From: Trujillonella endophytica
GTDB lineage: Bacteria; Actinomycetota; Actinomycetes; Mycobacteriales; Geodermatophilaceae
NCBI RefSeq assembly: GCF_019799905.1
Contig: NZ_JABGCI010000013.1
Location: 1 to 64,000, forward strand
Direction: 5' to 3'
Length of the DNA: 64,000 nucleotides
Below the pieces are notes generated by a model that saw only the letters and a list, made by a program, of their open reading frames with translations, was not told the DNA's origin and made no database searches. Each line of letters starts with the position of its first letter. Positions within the stretch are counted from its first letter, which is position 1. Of the stretch, positions 25,268 through 38,591 are shown piece after piece. The translations under genes and the position numbers were made by a program.

Positions 25268-26731
25268 GGCGCCCGCTGCGGCCAGCCGCTCGGTGAAGGC
25301 CCGCAGGTCGCGGATGGTGCGGCACTCCACGACGGTGTCGCAGTGCGGGGCGTACAGGCCGATCACCGAGTCGCCGGTGTTCCACGAGCCTCGTGGCTCG
25401 GGGTTGAGCCAGTGCACCGCTCCCGCCGCCCGGCGCACGGTGGCGAGCGCATCGACCCTCGGGTCGTGGTCGTTGCTGCGGGCGTCCCCGAGCACCAGGA
25501 CCGTCGTGCGCCGGGTGAGCTGGGACGCCCACCGCTCGGCGAAACCGGACAGGGCGTTGCCGTAGTCGCTGCGCCCGTCGAGCCAGACGCCGGCTCCGGC
25601 CTCGTTGAGCAGACGCGCGATCTCGGTCGGGTCCCCGGCCCGGTCGACCAGGTCGGTGACCTCCTCGATGCCGTCGACGAAGGCGAAGCTGCGGATCGAG
25701 GTGAACTCCGAGCGCAGCGCGTGGATCAGCTGCAGCGTGAACGTGGCGAAGGTCGACACCGACCCGGAGATGTCGGCGAGGACGACGAGTTGCGGCTTCG
25801 CCGGGTGCGGGCGGCGGAACACCGGCGTCATGGGCACGCCGCCGGTGCTCATGGCGGTGCGTACGGTGCGACGGACGTCGAGCGGGCCGCGGCGGTGGTG
25901 CCGACGACGATCGGCCATCCGGGCGGCGAGGGAGCGGGCGAGCGGTCCCAGCACCCGGCGCATCGCGGCGACCTGCAGCGCCGACGCGCCCAGGAACGCC
26001 ATGTTCTCGGGCAGCGGCGTCCGCAGCGTCCGGGCCACGTCCTCCGCCCCCCGGTCGACCACCAGGCGACGACGGATCTCGGTCTCCAGCGCCAGGCCCA
26101 GCGTCTGGACCTGGGTCTCGGCCGCCAGCTCTGCGACCTCGGACGGCACCCCGTCCCCGTCGGGACCGGCATCCGCCGCGGCCACGAGGCGGGCCACGAG
26201 GTCGTTGGAGTCGATCATGCGCAGGGCCCGGTACAGGTTGTAGCCGATGTCCTGGGGCCGGGCGGGGTTCACGGCGGCGTGCCGGTCGACCAGCACGCGA
26301 GCGAGTGCCCGCAGCAGGGGCGCGTCCTCCTTCCGCAGGCTCTGCACCAGGAGGTCGCGCAGGGCATCGTCGTCCAGGTGCTGGAGGCCACCTGGCGCAC
26401 CGCCCTGCCCTCGGGCGCCGCCGTCCCCGTCCCCGTCGTCGCCGGGCCGGGCATCGGTTCCGTCGTCTTCGCTCCCGCCGGTCACCCGGTCGGACTCCTC
26501 GCCGTCGACCGGCTGCTCCTGCAGTGCGAAGAACGTGTCGAAGACGGTGTCGAAGGTCGAGAGGTGTCCGGCGTCCTTCACGAGGACGGCGCGCAGGGCC
26601 ACCCGGACCTCGCCGCGGTCGAGGACGTCGATGCGCGTCATCGCGCGCGCGGCGTCCACGACGGCGCTCACCGGGACCGGCACGCCGACCTGGCGCAGCT
26701 CGGCGACCAGGCCCTCCACGGCGGTCAGCAC
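25175..26731 (-). CDS. VWA-domain (CoxE-like) protein, partner of MoxR ATPase
   Basis: The 518-residue protein pairs with the MoxR ATPase upstream, as in MoxR-VWA modules thought to act as metal-dependent chaperones that activate or assemble enzymes. Residues ~1-75 form the N-terminal domain, 76-105 an acidic disordered linker, and ~310-480 a von Willebrand A domain with MIDAS residues DISGS (Asp320, Ser322, Ser324) and LGDARSN (Asp416). The client is unknown. GTG at 26731 gives the usual N terminus (VLTAVEGLVAELRQ). The last ~25 residues, ending in EHHHHHAH, are encoded antisense to the ABM pseudogene fragment and are probably a recently acquired tail. Confidence 0.82.
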   Translation of the reverse strand: MLTAVEGLVAELRQVGVPVPVSAVVDAARAMTRIDVLDRGEVRVALRAVLVKDAGHLSTFDTVFDTFFALQEQPVDGEESDRVTGGSEDDGTDARPGDDGDGDGGARGQGGAPGGLQHLDDDALRDLLVQSLRKEDAPLLRALARVLVDRHAAVNPARPQDIGYNLYRALRMIDSNDLVARLVAAADAGPDGDGVPSEVAELAAETQVQTLGLALETEIRRRLVVDRGAEDVARTLRTPLPENMAFLGASALQVAAMRRVLGPLARSLAARMADRRRHHRRGPLDVRRTVRTAMSTGGVPMTPVFRRPHPAKPQLVVLADISGSVSTFATFTLQLIHALRSEFTSIRSFAFVDGIEEVTDLVDRAGDPTEIARLLNEAGAGVWLDGRSDYGNALSGFAERWASQLTRRTTVLVLGDARSNDHDPRVDALATVRRAAGAVHWLNPEPRGSWNTGDSVIGLYAPHCDTVVECRTIRDLRAFTERLAAAGASVAPGVQPAAEGAGQRRHDRGAEHHHHHAH

Positions 26732-26835
26732 GCCGGTCGCCCCGCGGTCCCCACGTCGCCGGTCCGCTGCCCGTCGTGCGCGGAGGACGACCCGGGACCG
26801 TGCACGAGCAGGACCGGCGGGAGGTCCGAGCTCAC
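26725..26835 (-). CDS. Possible 36-residue coupling ORF between MoxR and VWA genes
   Basis: GTG at 26835 overlaps the MoxR stop (GTGA). The frame runs 36 codons, rich in Ser, Gly and Pro (VSSDLPPVLLVHGPGSSSAHD then more), and ends in TGA at 26725-26727, overlapping the VWA start in the pattern GTGCTGA. It thus links the two genes by overlapping stops and starts on both sides. It has no recognisable domain. It may be a real small protein, a coupling device that carries ribosomes across the 100-bp gap, or chance. Confidence 0.35.
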   Translation of the reverse strand: MSSDLPPVLLVHGPGSSSAHDGQRTGDVGTAGRPAC

Positions 26836-27740
26836 CGTGGCCTCGTGTCCCGGGTGAGCCGCGTCCGCGCCGACTCGATGTCGCTCTGGTGCTTGAGCAG
26901 CACGTTGAGGTGCCGCAGCAGCGCCTCGCCGTCGACGCTCTCGACACCGAGCAGCAGGAGCGTCCGTGCCCAGTCGAGGGTCTCCGAGACCGACGGGCGC
27001 TTCTTCAGGTCCATCTGGCGCAGGGCGGCGACCGCGGTCGCCACCTGGCCGGCCAGGCGCTCGGAGATCCCCGGGACCCGGCTGAGCACGATCTCGCGCT
27101 CCCGCTCCGGGGAGGGGTAGCCGACGTGCAGGAACAGGCACCGGCGCTTGAGCGCCTCGGACAGCTCGCGGCTGTTGTTCGAGGTCAGGAAGACCAGGGG
27201 GCGGCGGCGGGCGGTGATCGTGCCGAGCTCCGGGATGGACACCTGGTAGTCCGACAGCACCTCGAGCAGCAGCGCCTCGGTCTCGACGTCGAGCCGGTCG
27301 ACCTCGTCGATGAGCAGGACGACGTCGTCCTCGGCGCGGATGGCCTCCAGCAGCGGCCGGCGCAGGAGGTAGTGCTCGCTGAAGATGTCGCCCTCGACGT
27401 CCTCCCACCCCTCCGTGTCCGACCGGCCGGCGCCTCCGGCCTGGATGCGCAGCAGCTGCTTGCGGTAGTCCCACTCGTAGAGCGCCTTGGCCTCGTCGAG
27501 GCCCTCGTAGCACTGCAGCCGGATCAGCCTCGCGCCGGTGGCCAGCGCGACGGACTTGGCCAGCTCGGTCTTCCCCGTCCCGGCCGGGCCCTCGACCAGC
27601 ACCGGCTTCTCCAGCGCCGCGGCGAGGTGCACGGTCCCGGCGATCGTCTCGTCGGGCAGGTATCCCGCGGTGCGCAAGGCGTCGCCCACGGACCGGGGGG
27701 TCGCGAGCACCGAGGGGGGCTCGACCGGGATCTCCGACAT
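26832..27740 (-). CDS. MoxR-type AAA+ ATPase
   Basis: This 302-residue AAA+ ATPase has Walker A GPAGTGKTE (51-59), Walker B LLIDEVDR (142-149), sensor-1 like FLTSNNSREL, and an RRCLFLHVGYPSP segment typical of the MoxR/CoxD group. With the VWA partner it probably remodels or matures another protein; in known cases (CoxD/CoxE, MoxR) the clients are metalloenzymes such as CO dehydrogenase or methanol dehydrogenase, but no such enzyme is nearby. ATG at 27740 is preceded by GAGAGGC. A 100-bp junction with a possible coupling ORF joins it to the VWA gene. Confidence 0.9.
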   Translation of the reverse strand: MSEIPVEPPSVLATPRSVGDALRTAGYLPDETIAGTVHLAAALEKPVLVEGPAGTGKTELAKSVALATGARLIRLQCYEGLDEAKALYEWDYRKQLLRIQAGGAGRSDTEGWEDVEGDIFSEHYLLRRPLLEAIRAEDDVVLLIDEVDRLDVETEALLLEVLSDYQVSIPELGTITARRRPLVFLTSNNSRELSEALKRRCLFLHVGYPSPEREREIVLSRVPGISERLAGQVATAVAALRQMDLKKRPSVSETLDWARTLLLLGVESVDGEALLRHLNVLLKHQSDIESARTRLTRDTRPR

Positions 27741-27948
27741 GGGCGCCTCTCGACAGGACGGCGTGCCGTCACCCGGGTAGCGGGCCAGGCCGGCCCGCCG
27801 GGACGGTAGCCGCTCACGCGCCCCTGCGCGGGCCGGTGACGCCGGTCGGTGACCGCTCCGGGTGGGATCGGCGGGCAGGCGGCGGTGGAGCGTTGCTCCC
27901 CCGCGCCGGTGGCACCGGCCCGCCCGGCGCAACCGGACCGGTGCCGAC
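27741..27948. other. Intergenic region between lhr and the MoxR gene
   Basis: These 208 bp separate the lhr stop from the MoxR start, both leftward genes. GGCACCGG and CCGGTGCC (minus strand, within about 27900-27945) could pair into a hairpin with a loop of roughly 18 nt just after the lhr stop, possibly a weak terminator. No other gene or site is recognisable. Confidence 0.35.
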
Positions 27949-32550
<4,602 letters not shown>

Positions 32551-32666
32551 GCCGCCAGTGTCACCCCGGGGTACGACACTCCGCCGTGCGCAACCGTTCC
32601 GTCCGCCCTGGGCGTAGCCCGTTCGTGTCGCCGGGCGGCGTCGGTGGGCTGCGGCACACTGCGGCC

Positions 32667-33812
32667 ATGCGCTCCACGCTGTACGAGGCCGACCACGAGG
32701 ACTTCCGCGCGACGGTGCGCGCGTGGGCGGAGAAGACGGTCGCGCCGTTCCACGCGCAGTGGGAGGCCGAGGGCATCGTGCCCCGCGACGTGTGGACCTC
32801 CGGCGGCGCGCAGGGCCTGCTCGGCACGGACCTCGACGAGGCGCACGGCGGCGGCGGGGTGCGCGACTTCCGCTACAACGCCGTCGTCGACGAGGAGCTG
32901 ACCCGCATCGGCGCGTCCGGCGTCGGGTTCACGCTGCACAACGACGTCGTCGGCCCCTACCTGCGCGACCTGGCCACCGACGAGCAGAAGCAGCGGTGGC
33001 TGCCCGGGTTCTGCGCCGGCGAGCTGATCACCGCCATCGCCATGACCGAGCCGGGCACCGGCAGCGACCTGCAGGCCATCACCACGACGGCCCGCCGGGA
33101 CGGCTCGGACTGGGTGCTGTCGGGCGCCAAGACCTTCATCACCAACGGGATCAACGCCGACCTGGTGATCGTCGTCGCGCGCACCGACCCCGAGGCCCCC
33201 GGCTCGCGCGGCACCAGCCTGCTGGTGGTCGAGCGCGGCATGCCCGGCTTCACCCGCGGCCGCAACCTCGAGAAGGTCGGGCTCAAGGCGCAGGACACCG
33301 CCGAGCTCTTCTTCGACGAGGTCCGCGTGCCGGCCGAGAACCTGCTCGGCACGGAGAACCGCGGTTTCGCGCACCTGATGGACAACCTCCCGCAGGAGCG
33401 GCTGTCGATCGCGGTCACCGCCGTCGCCTCCGCCGAGACGGTCCTGGCGCAGACGGTCGAGTACGTCACCTCCCGGACGGCGTTCGGCCGGCCGGTCGGC
33501 AGCTTCCAGCACAGCCGCTTCGTCCTCGCCGAGCTGCGCACCGAGACGACGATCGCGCGCACCTTCGTCGACGAGTGCGTGCGCCGGCTGAACGCGGGGG
33601 AGCTCTCGGCGGTCGACGCGTCGATGGCCAAGTACTGGACGTCGGAGCTGCAGAACAAGGTCGCCGACCGCTGCCTCCAGCTGCACGGCGGTTACGGCTA
33701 CATGGACGAGTACCCGGTCTCGCGCGCCTGGCGCGACGCCCGCGTGCAGTCCATCTACGGCGGCACCAACGAGATCATGCGGGAGATCATCGGCCGCTCG
33801 ATGGGCCTCTGA
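32667..33812 (+). CDS. Acyl-CoA dehydrogenase
   Basis: This 381-residue flavoenzyme oxidises acyl-CoA to enoyl-CoA. It has the FAD-binding AMTEPGTGSDL segment near residue 124, the NGIN..D strand, the AFGRPVGSFQ region, the LHGGYGYMDEYPVSRAWRD arm (shortened here), and the C-terminal IYGGTNEIMREI. Glu369 is in the TNEI motif, the usual base in short- and medium-chain enzymes. Chain length cannot be assigned. ATG at 32667 is chosen because CACACT lies exactly 6 nt upstream and codon use becomes normal from here. The MFS transporter gene follows after 6 bp, so they are co-transcribed. Confidence 0.92.
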   Translation: MRSTLYEADHEDFRATVRAWAEKTVAPFHAQWEAEGIVPRDVWTSGGAQGLLGTDLDEAHGGGGVRDFRYNAVVDEELTRIGASGVGFTLHNDVVGPYLRDLATDEQKQRWLPGFCAGELITAIAMTEPGTGSDLQAITTTARRDGSDWVLSGAKTFITNGINADLVIVVARTDPEAPGSRGTSLLVVERGMPGFTRGRNLEKVGLKAQDTAELFFDEVRVPAENLLGTENRGFAHLMDNLPQERLSIAVTAVASAETVLAQTVEYVTSRTAFGRPVGSFQHSRFVLAELRTETTIARTFVDECVRRLNAGELSAVDASMAKYWTSELQNKVADRCLQLHGGYGYMDEYPVSRAWRDARVQSIYGGTNEIMREIIGRSMGL

Positions 33813-33818
33813 CCCGCG

Positions 33819-35174
33819 ATGGAGACGCCTCCCGACCTCCCGCGGCTGCAGCGCCGCACGGTCGCCGTCCTGGGCAGCGGGACGGCGCTGAGCGGGCTGG
33901 GCGTCACGATCGGCATCACGCTCGGCGGCCTGCTAGCCCGGGACGTCGCCGGCAGCGACTCCGCCTCCGGGCTCGGCCAGACCGCCGGCGTCCTCGGGTC
34001 GGCGGTGCTGGCCGTGCCCCTGGCCCGGATCAGCGACCGGTCCGGCCGCCGCGCGGGCCTGGCCGTCGGGTTCGGGATCGCCGTGGCCGGGGCGGTGCTC
34101 ACCGTCCTCGCCGCGGAGCTGGACTCCCTGCCGCTGCTCTTGGCGGGGCTCTTCGCGTTCGGCGCGGCCACCGCGTGCGCGCTGCAGGCGCGCTACGCGG
34201 CCGCCGACCTCGCCGCCCCGGAGCGCCGCGGCCGCGACCTCTCGATGGTGGTGTGGGCGACCACGGTGGGGTCGGTGCTGGGCCCGAACCTGGCCGGCCC
34301 GGGCGCCGACCTGGGCGTCTCGCTGGGCCTGCCCGCGCTCGGTGGCGGCTTCGCCCTGTCGGCGGTGGTCTTCCTGCTCGTGGCCGTGCTGTTCCTGGTG
34401 CTGCTCCGGCCCGACCCGCTGCTCCTGGCCCGGCAGCTGCGCGGCGCCGGTGCGGCGCCGGCCGGCAGACCGCGGCAGGCGACCAGGGCGGCGCTGGCGG
34501 CCGTGTGGGCGGACCCGGGCGGCCGCCTGGGGCTGACCGCCGTCGTCGTCTCCCACGCCGTGATGGTCGGCGTGATGGTGATGACCCCGGTGCACATGGG
34601 CCACGCCGGTGGCCCCGAGGGGACGACGCTGCGGCTGATCGGCGTCGTCATCAGCGTGCACGTGGCCGGCATGTACCTGTTCTCCCCGCTCGTGGGGTGG
34701 CTGGCCGACCGGGTGGGGCGACGCGCGGTCGTGGCGCTCGCCGCGGCGCTCCTGCTGGCCGCCGCGGCGCTGTCGGGCACGGCCGGACCGGCGGACGCCG
34801 GACAGCTGGGTGCCGGGCTGCTCCTGCTCGGCCTCGGCTGGTCGTGCGGGCTGGTCGCCGGGTCCACGCTGGTCACCGAGGCCGTCGGACCGGAGCAGCG
34901 GCCCACCGCCCAGGGCGGCACCGACCTGCTGATGGGGCTGGGCGCGGCGCTGGCCGGCGTCGTCGGCGGGCCGCTGCTGGCGTGGGGCGGGTACGGGCTG
35001 GTGGCCACGGTCAGCGCGGCGCTGGTGCTCCCGCTGGTCGCGGCGTTGCTGCTGGGGAGGGCCGGGGCCCGGCCCTCGCCGTCAGCGGCCGCGGTAGTTG
35101 CGCCAGAGCAGCACGAGCATCAGCAGCATGCAGACGGCGATGCCGATCTCCAGGACCGTGTCGAGGGCCGATGA
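33819..35174 (+). CDS. Major facilitator superfamily transporter
   Basis: The 451-residue protein has about twelve hydrophobic helices and the MFS loop motif between helices 2 and 3 (ARISDRSGRRAG, residues ~68-79), with a second copy at WLADRVGRRAV near residue 300. The substrate is unknown; it resembles drug/metabolite efflux carriers. It is 6 bp downstream of the acyl-CoA dehydrogenase. The last ~30 residues (from about AVVAPEQ) are polar and unlike a transporter tail; they overlap, on the opposite strand, a likely 35-residue membrane protein gene, so this tail is probably a read-through into that antisense gene. Confidence 0.85.
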   Translation: METPPDLPRLQRRTVAVLGSGTALSGLGVTIGITLGGLLARDVAGSDSASGLGQTAGVLGSAVLAVPLARISDRSGRRAGLAVGFGIAVAGAVLTVLAAELDSLPLLLAGLFAFGAATACALQARYAAADLAAPERRGRDLSMVVWATTVGSVLGPNLAGPGADLGVSLGLPALGGGFALSAVVFLLVAVLFLVLLRPDPLLLARQLRGAGAAPAGRPRQATRAALAAVWADPGGRLGLTAVVVSHAVMVGVMVMTPVHMGHAGGPEGTTLRLIGVVISVHVAGMYLFSPLVGWLADRVGRRAVVALAAALLLAAAALSGTAGPADAGQLGAGLLLLGLGWSCGLVAGSTLVTEAVGPEQRPTAQGGTDLLMGLGAALAGVVGGPLLAWGGYGLVATVSAALVLPLVAALLLGRAGARPSPSAAAVVAPEQHEHQQHADGDADLQDRVEGR

Positions 35175-35189
35175 CCCGGTGGTGAGCAC
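35082..35189 (-). CDS. Small single-helix membrane protein (35 residues)
   Basis: GTG at 35189 opens a 36-codon frame to TGA at 35084-35082. The product begins MLTTGSSALDTVLEIG, has one membrane helix of about 18 residues (IAVCMLLMLVLLW), and ends in a basic RNYRGR tail. All but one sense codon end in G or C, whereas the overlapping MFS tail on the other strand is polar and unlike its family. This points to the minus strand as the true coding strand here. It is tail-to-tail with the MFS gene, overlapping it by 93 bp, and its start is 60 bp from the MarR gene's ATG, head to head. No function is known. Confidence 0.6.
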   Translation of the reverse strand: MLTTGSSALDTVLEIGIAVCMLLMLVLLWRNYRGR

Positions 35190-35210
35190 GCACCCAGCCT
35201 AGGCCCGACG

Positions 35211-35240
35211 GTATATGGTGAAGTCACTTCACGATGAAGG
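35211..35240 (+). promoter_or_regulatory. MarR-type operator overlapping a TATAT -10 element
   Basis: GTGAAGTCACTTCAC (35218-35232) is a perfect inverted repeat with 7-bp arms and one central base. A second inverted repeat, CTTCA-cga-TGAAG (35228-35240), overlaps it. TATATG at 35212-35217, an unusually AT-rich patch here, could be a -10 element for the MarR gene or, read the other way, for the small membrane protein gene. The site lies 18 bp before the MarR start, where autorepression is usual. Confidence 0.7.
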
Positions 35241-35249
35241 GACTACACC

Positions 35250-35696
35250 ATGCCGGCTGCGGCGGTGGGAGCACTCGACCGACTCCTGGAGGTGACCGTC
35301 CTGCTCGGCCGGGACATGGCCGAGGGGCTGGCCGCGCATGGGCTGACGGTCCCCCGGGCGACCCTGCTGTGGCACCTGCGGGAGCACGGGCCGAGCACGC
35401 AGCGCGCGCTCGCCGATGCGCTCGGGGTGACCCCGCGCAACGTCACCGGCCTGGTCGACGGGCTGGTGGACGGCGGGCTGGTGACCCGCGAGCCGCACCC
35501 CACCGACCGGCGGGCCACGCTCGTGTCGTTCACCGACCGCGGCGCCCGCCTCGTCGACGAGTTCGGCGCGGGGCAGGCCGAGCTCGCCGGCCAGCTGTTC
35601 GGCGGGCTCGCGCCCGAGCGGCTCGAGTGCCTCGTGGCGGGCCTGGACGAGGTGCTCGACCGGCTGCGCGCCCTGGTGTCGGGGGTGGCGTCGTGA
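35250..35696 (+). CDS. MarR-family transcriptional regulator
   Basis: This 148-residue protein has the MarR winged helix: ATLLWHLREHGPSTQRALAD, then VTPRNVTGLVDGLVDGGLV (residues ~37-78) and the wing REPHPTDRRATLVSFTDRG. It probably binds the inverted repeat just upstream and represses its own operon. ATG at 35250 is preceded by GAAGGGA. Its stop overlaps the start of the next gene (GTGA), so the membrane protein downstream is probably the regulated partner. The ligand is unknown. Confidence 0.88.
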   Translation: MPAAAVGALDRLLEVTVLLGRDMAEGLAAHGLTVPRATLLWHLREHGPSTQRALADALGVTPRNVTGLVDGLVDGGLVTREPHPTDRRATLVSFTDRGARLVDEFGAGQAELAGQLFGGLAPERLECLVAGLDEVLDRLRALVSGVAS

Positions 35697-36316
35697 GCGC
35701 CGCCCTCGACCTCCTGCGTCGCGCCGTGGTCTTCGAGGTCGGGATGTGGCGGGCCCTGTACCGGTGGCTGCGCCGCCGCCCCGACGTCCGCCCCGGGGCC
35801 GAGTCCTTCCCTTACGCGGGCGCCGTCACGCCGGTGCTCTGGGTGTTCATCGTCGTCTCGGCGATCGAGGTCGTGGTCGTCCACGTCGTCGTGCCGTGGG
35901 AGACGGTGCGCCTGGTGCTCGACGTCGCCGGCGTCTACGGCGTCTTGTGGATGCTCGGCATGCTCGCCTCGCTGCGGACGGCGCCGCACACGGTGGACGA
36001 CGGAGGCCTGCGGGTCCGCCACGGCGCGTCGGTGGACGTCGTCGTCCCCTGGGCCGACATCGCCGCCGTGCGCGTGCGGCGGCGCTCGGTGGAGGGGTCG
36101 CGGACGGTGCACCTGCACACCGACGGGCGGCGCCGGGCGGTGTCCGTCGCCGTCGGCGCCTCGACCCAGCTGGACGTCGAGCTGCGGACGCCCCGGGTGC
36201 TCCCGCTGCGCCGCGCGGGCGACGAGCCGGTGGAGGAGATCCGCATCGCGGCCGACGACCCGGCGGCGCTGGCCCGCCGGCTGCGCGCCGGCATCGGGGC
36301 GGCGCCCGCGCGCTAG
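35693..36316 (+). CDS. Membrane protein with PH-like C-terminal domain, unknown
   Basis: I do not recognise this 207-residue protein. Residues ~43-65 (PVLWVFIVVSAIEVVVVHVV) and ~75-97 form two membrane helices. The C-terminal half, from about residue 105, has alternating strands (GLRVRHGASVDVVVPWADI, AAVRVRRR, TVHLHTDG) like bacterial PH/DUF304-type domains. GTG at 35693 overlaps the MarR stop by 4 bp, so it is translated from the same message and likely belongs to the MarR regulon. Its TAG stop also forms the start of the TAGCGT promoter hexamer of the DUF3046 gene. Confidence 0.7.
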   Translation: MSAALDLLRRAVVFEVGMWRALYRWLRRRPDVRPGAESFPYAGAVTPVLWVFIVVSAIEVVVVHVVVPWETVRLVLDVAGVYGVLWMLGMLASLRTAPHTVDDGGLRVRHGASVDVVVPWADIAAVRVRRRSVEGSRTVHLHTDGRRRAVSVAVGASTQLDVELRTPRVLPLRRAGDEPVEEIRIAADDPAALARRLRAGIGAAPAR

Positions 36317-36325
36317 CGTCGGGGT

Positions 36326-36520
36326 GTGCGCCTGCAGGAGTTCTGGTCCCGGCTCGACGAGCAGTTCGGCTCGATGCGGGCTCAGAGCGTCACCCGGGAC
36401 CACGTCTTCTCCGCCCTCGGCGGCCGGACGGCGCTGGACGCGCTCGAGGCCGGGGTGTCCACCCGGCAGGTCTGGCTGGCCATCTGCGACGAGTACGACG
36501 TCCCGCGCAAGGACCGCTGA
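36326..36520 (+). CDS. DUF3046 protein
   Basis: This 64-residue protein (FWSRLDEQFG, VTRDHVFSALGGRTA, VWLAICDEYDVP) matches the actinobacterial DUF3046 family, which almost always lies just upstream of recA. Its role is unknown. TAGCGT ends 6 nt before the GTG (36314-36319), so it is probably leaderless and starts its own transcript. The gap of 240 bp to recA contains a LexA box. Confidence 0.88.
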   Translation: MRLQEFWSRLDEQFGSMRAQSVTRDHVFSALGGRTALDALEAGVSTRQVWLAICDEYDVPRKDR

Positions 36521-36610
36521 GCCCGCTCCGGGTTGCGCTGATCCGATCCGGGCCGCGGCGCCGCGGAGGCGCGTGGGGCGGCTGGGGGAGTCCGCGTGTC
36601 AGGGTGGCGG

Positions 36611-36626
36611 TCGAACAGGTGTTCGC
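36611..36626. promoter_or_regulatory. LexA (SOS) box of recA
   Basis: TCGAACAGGTGTTCGC matches the actinobacterial LexA site TCGAAC-N4-GTTCGA in 11 of 12 fixed positions. It lies 135 bp before the recA ATG. A TACTGT hexamer at 36629-36634 just downstream could be the -10 element. The rest of the 36521-36760 gap has no gene. Confidence 0.85.
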
Positions 36627-36760
36627 CCTACTGTGGGTCCACAGGCCGGGTGTTCCTCCACAGGTCCGGTCGGTCCCCCGGAAGTGTCAGCCCTCGCCCC
36701 TAGCGTCGGCATCGACCCGCTCGACACACACGACACCGTGACTTCCCGAAGGTGAGCACC

Positions 36761-37795
<1,035 letters not shown>

Positions 37796-37799
37796 GCCG

Positions 37800-38438
37800 G
37801 TGGGTAGTCGTCTCGGTGGCGGCGGCTTCGGGCCTCCCCGTGGCCGCCGGAGGGCCGCCGCGTCCGCGGACGGGGACGCGGCGGCCACCCCAGAGGAGAC
37901 GGCCGACGCCGATCGCGATCCCGAGGCTAGGGCGCGCGACATCTGCCTGCGCGCGCTGACCGGAACGGCCAAGACGCGGCGGCAGCTCGAGGAGCTGCTC
38001 GCCCGCAAGGAGGTCCCGGCCGAGGCGGCTGCGGCGGTCCTCGACCGCCTCGGCGAGGTCGGGCTCATCGACGACGCGGCGTTCGCCCGCGCCTGGGTGG
38101 ACTCCCGGCAGACCAGCCGCGGCCTGTCCCGCCGCGCGCTCCAGTCCGAGCTGCGCGCCAAGGGCGTCGACGCCGACGACGCCGAGGAGGCGCTCGCCTC
38201 CGTCGACGACCAGGACGAGTGGGACGCCGCCCGCCGGCTGGTCGCCCGGCGCGTGTCGAGCCTGCGGCGGTTCGACCGGGAGACCGCCCACCGCCGGCTG
38301 CTGGGGATGCTGGCCCGCAAGGGCTACGGCTCGGGGCTCGCCGGCATCGTGGTCCGCGAGGCGCTCGACGCCGACCGGGACGACGAGGAGGCCGGCGCAG
38401 GTCACGCCGAGCTGGGCCTGGACGCGTTCCTCCCCTGA
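37800..38438 (+). CDS. recX: RecA regulator RecX
   Basis: RecX binds RecA filaments and limits their activity. The 212-residue protein has an N-terminal basic/alanine-rich extension of about 45 residues. Then come the helical RecX repeats: ARDICLRALTGTAKTRRQLEELL, followed by VLDRLGEVGLIDDAAFARAW and the C-terminal RLLGMLARKGYGSGLA. GTG at 37800 follows recA by 4 bp and is the normal arrangement. A very strong terminator lies 57 bp after its stop and ends the recA-recX unit. Confidence 0.93.
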   Translation: MGSRLGGGGFGPPRGRRRAAASADGDAAATPEETADADRDPEARARDICLRALTGTAKTRRQLEELLARKEVPAEAAAAVLDRLGEVGLIDDAAFARAWVDSRQTSRGLSRRALQSELRAKGVDADDAEEALASVDDQDEWDAARRLVARRVSSLRRFDRETAHRRLLGMLARKGYGSGLAGIVVREALDADRDDEEAGAGHAELGLDAFLP

Positions 38439-38494
38439 GTCGCCCGGTCCCGCGGCGGCCAGTCGCACCTCCGACCGCGGGACCCCCGGACGAC

Positions 38495-38534
38495 CGACGG
38501 CCCCGCACCCTCGCGCGAGGGTGCGGGGCCGTCG
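38495..38534. terminator. Bidirectional terminator after recX
   Basis: A perfect 40-nt palindrome with 20-bp arms (CGACGGCCCCGCACCCTCGC and its complement) lies in the convergent gap between recX and the leftward hypothetical gene. No base is unpaired at the centre in the DNA; in RNA a small loop would open. It is the longest perfect hairpin in the window. Confidence 0.88.
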
Positions 38535-38591
38535 TGGCGTCCGGCGCGGCCCGGCGTCGAGCCGGAACCGCCTGGGAGGGCCGCCTCGGGG

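Noticed and set aside
35015..35193. Longer minus-strand frame of about 60 residues at 35011-35193
   Set aside because: It is in a different frame from the 35-residue membrane protein and has no hydrophobic helix; codon pattern favours the 35082-35189 frame.
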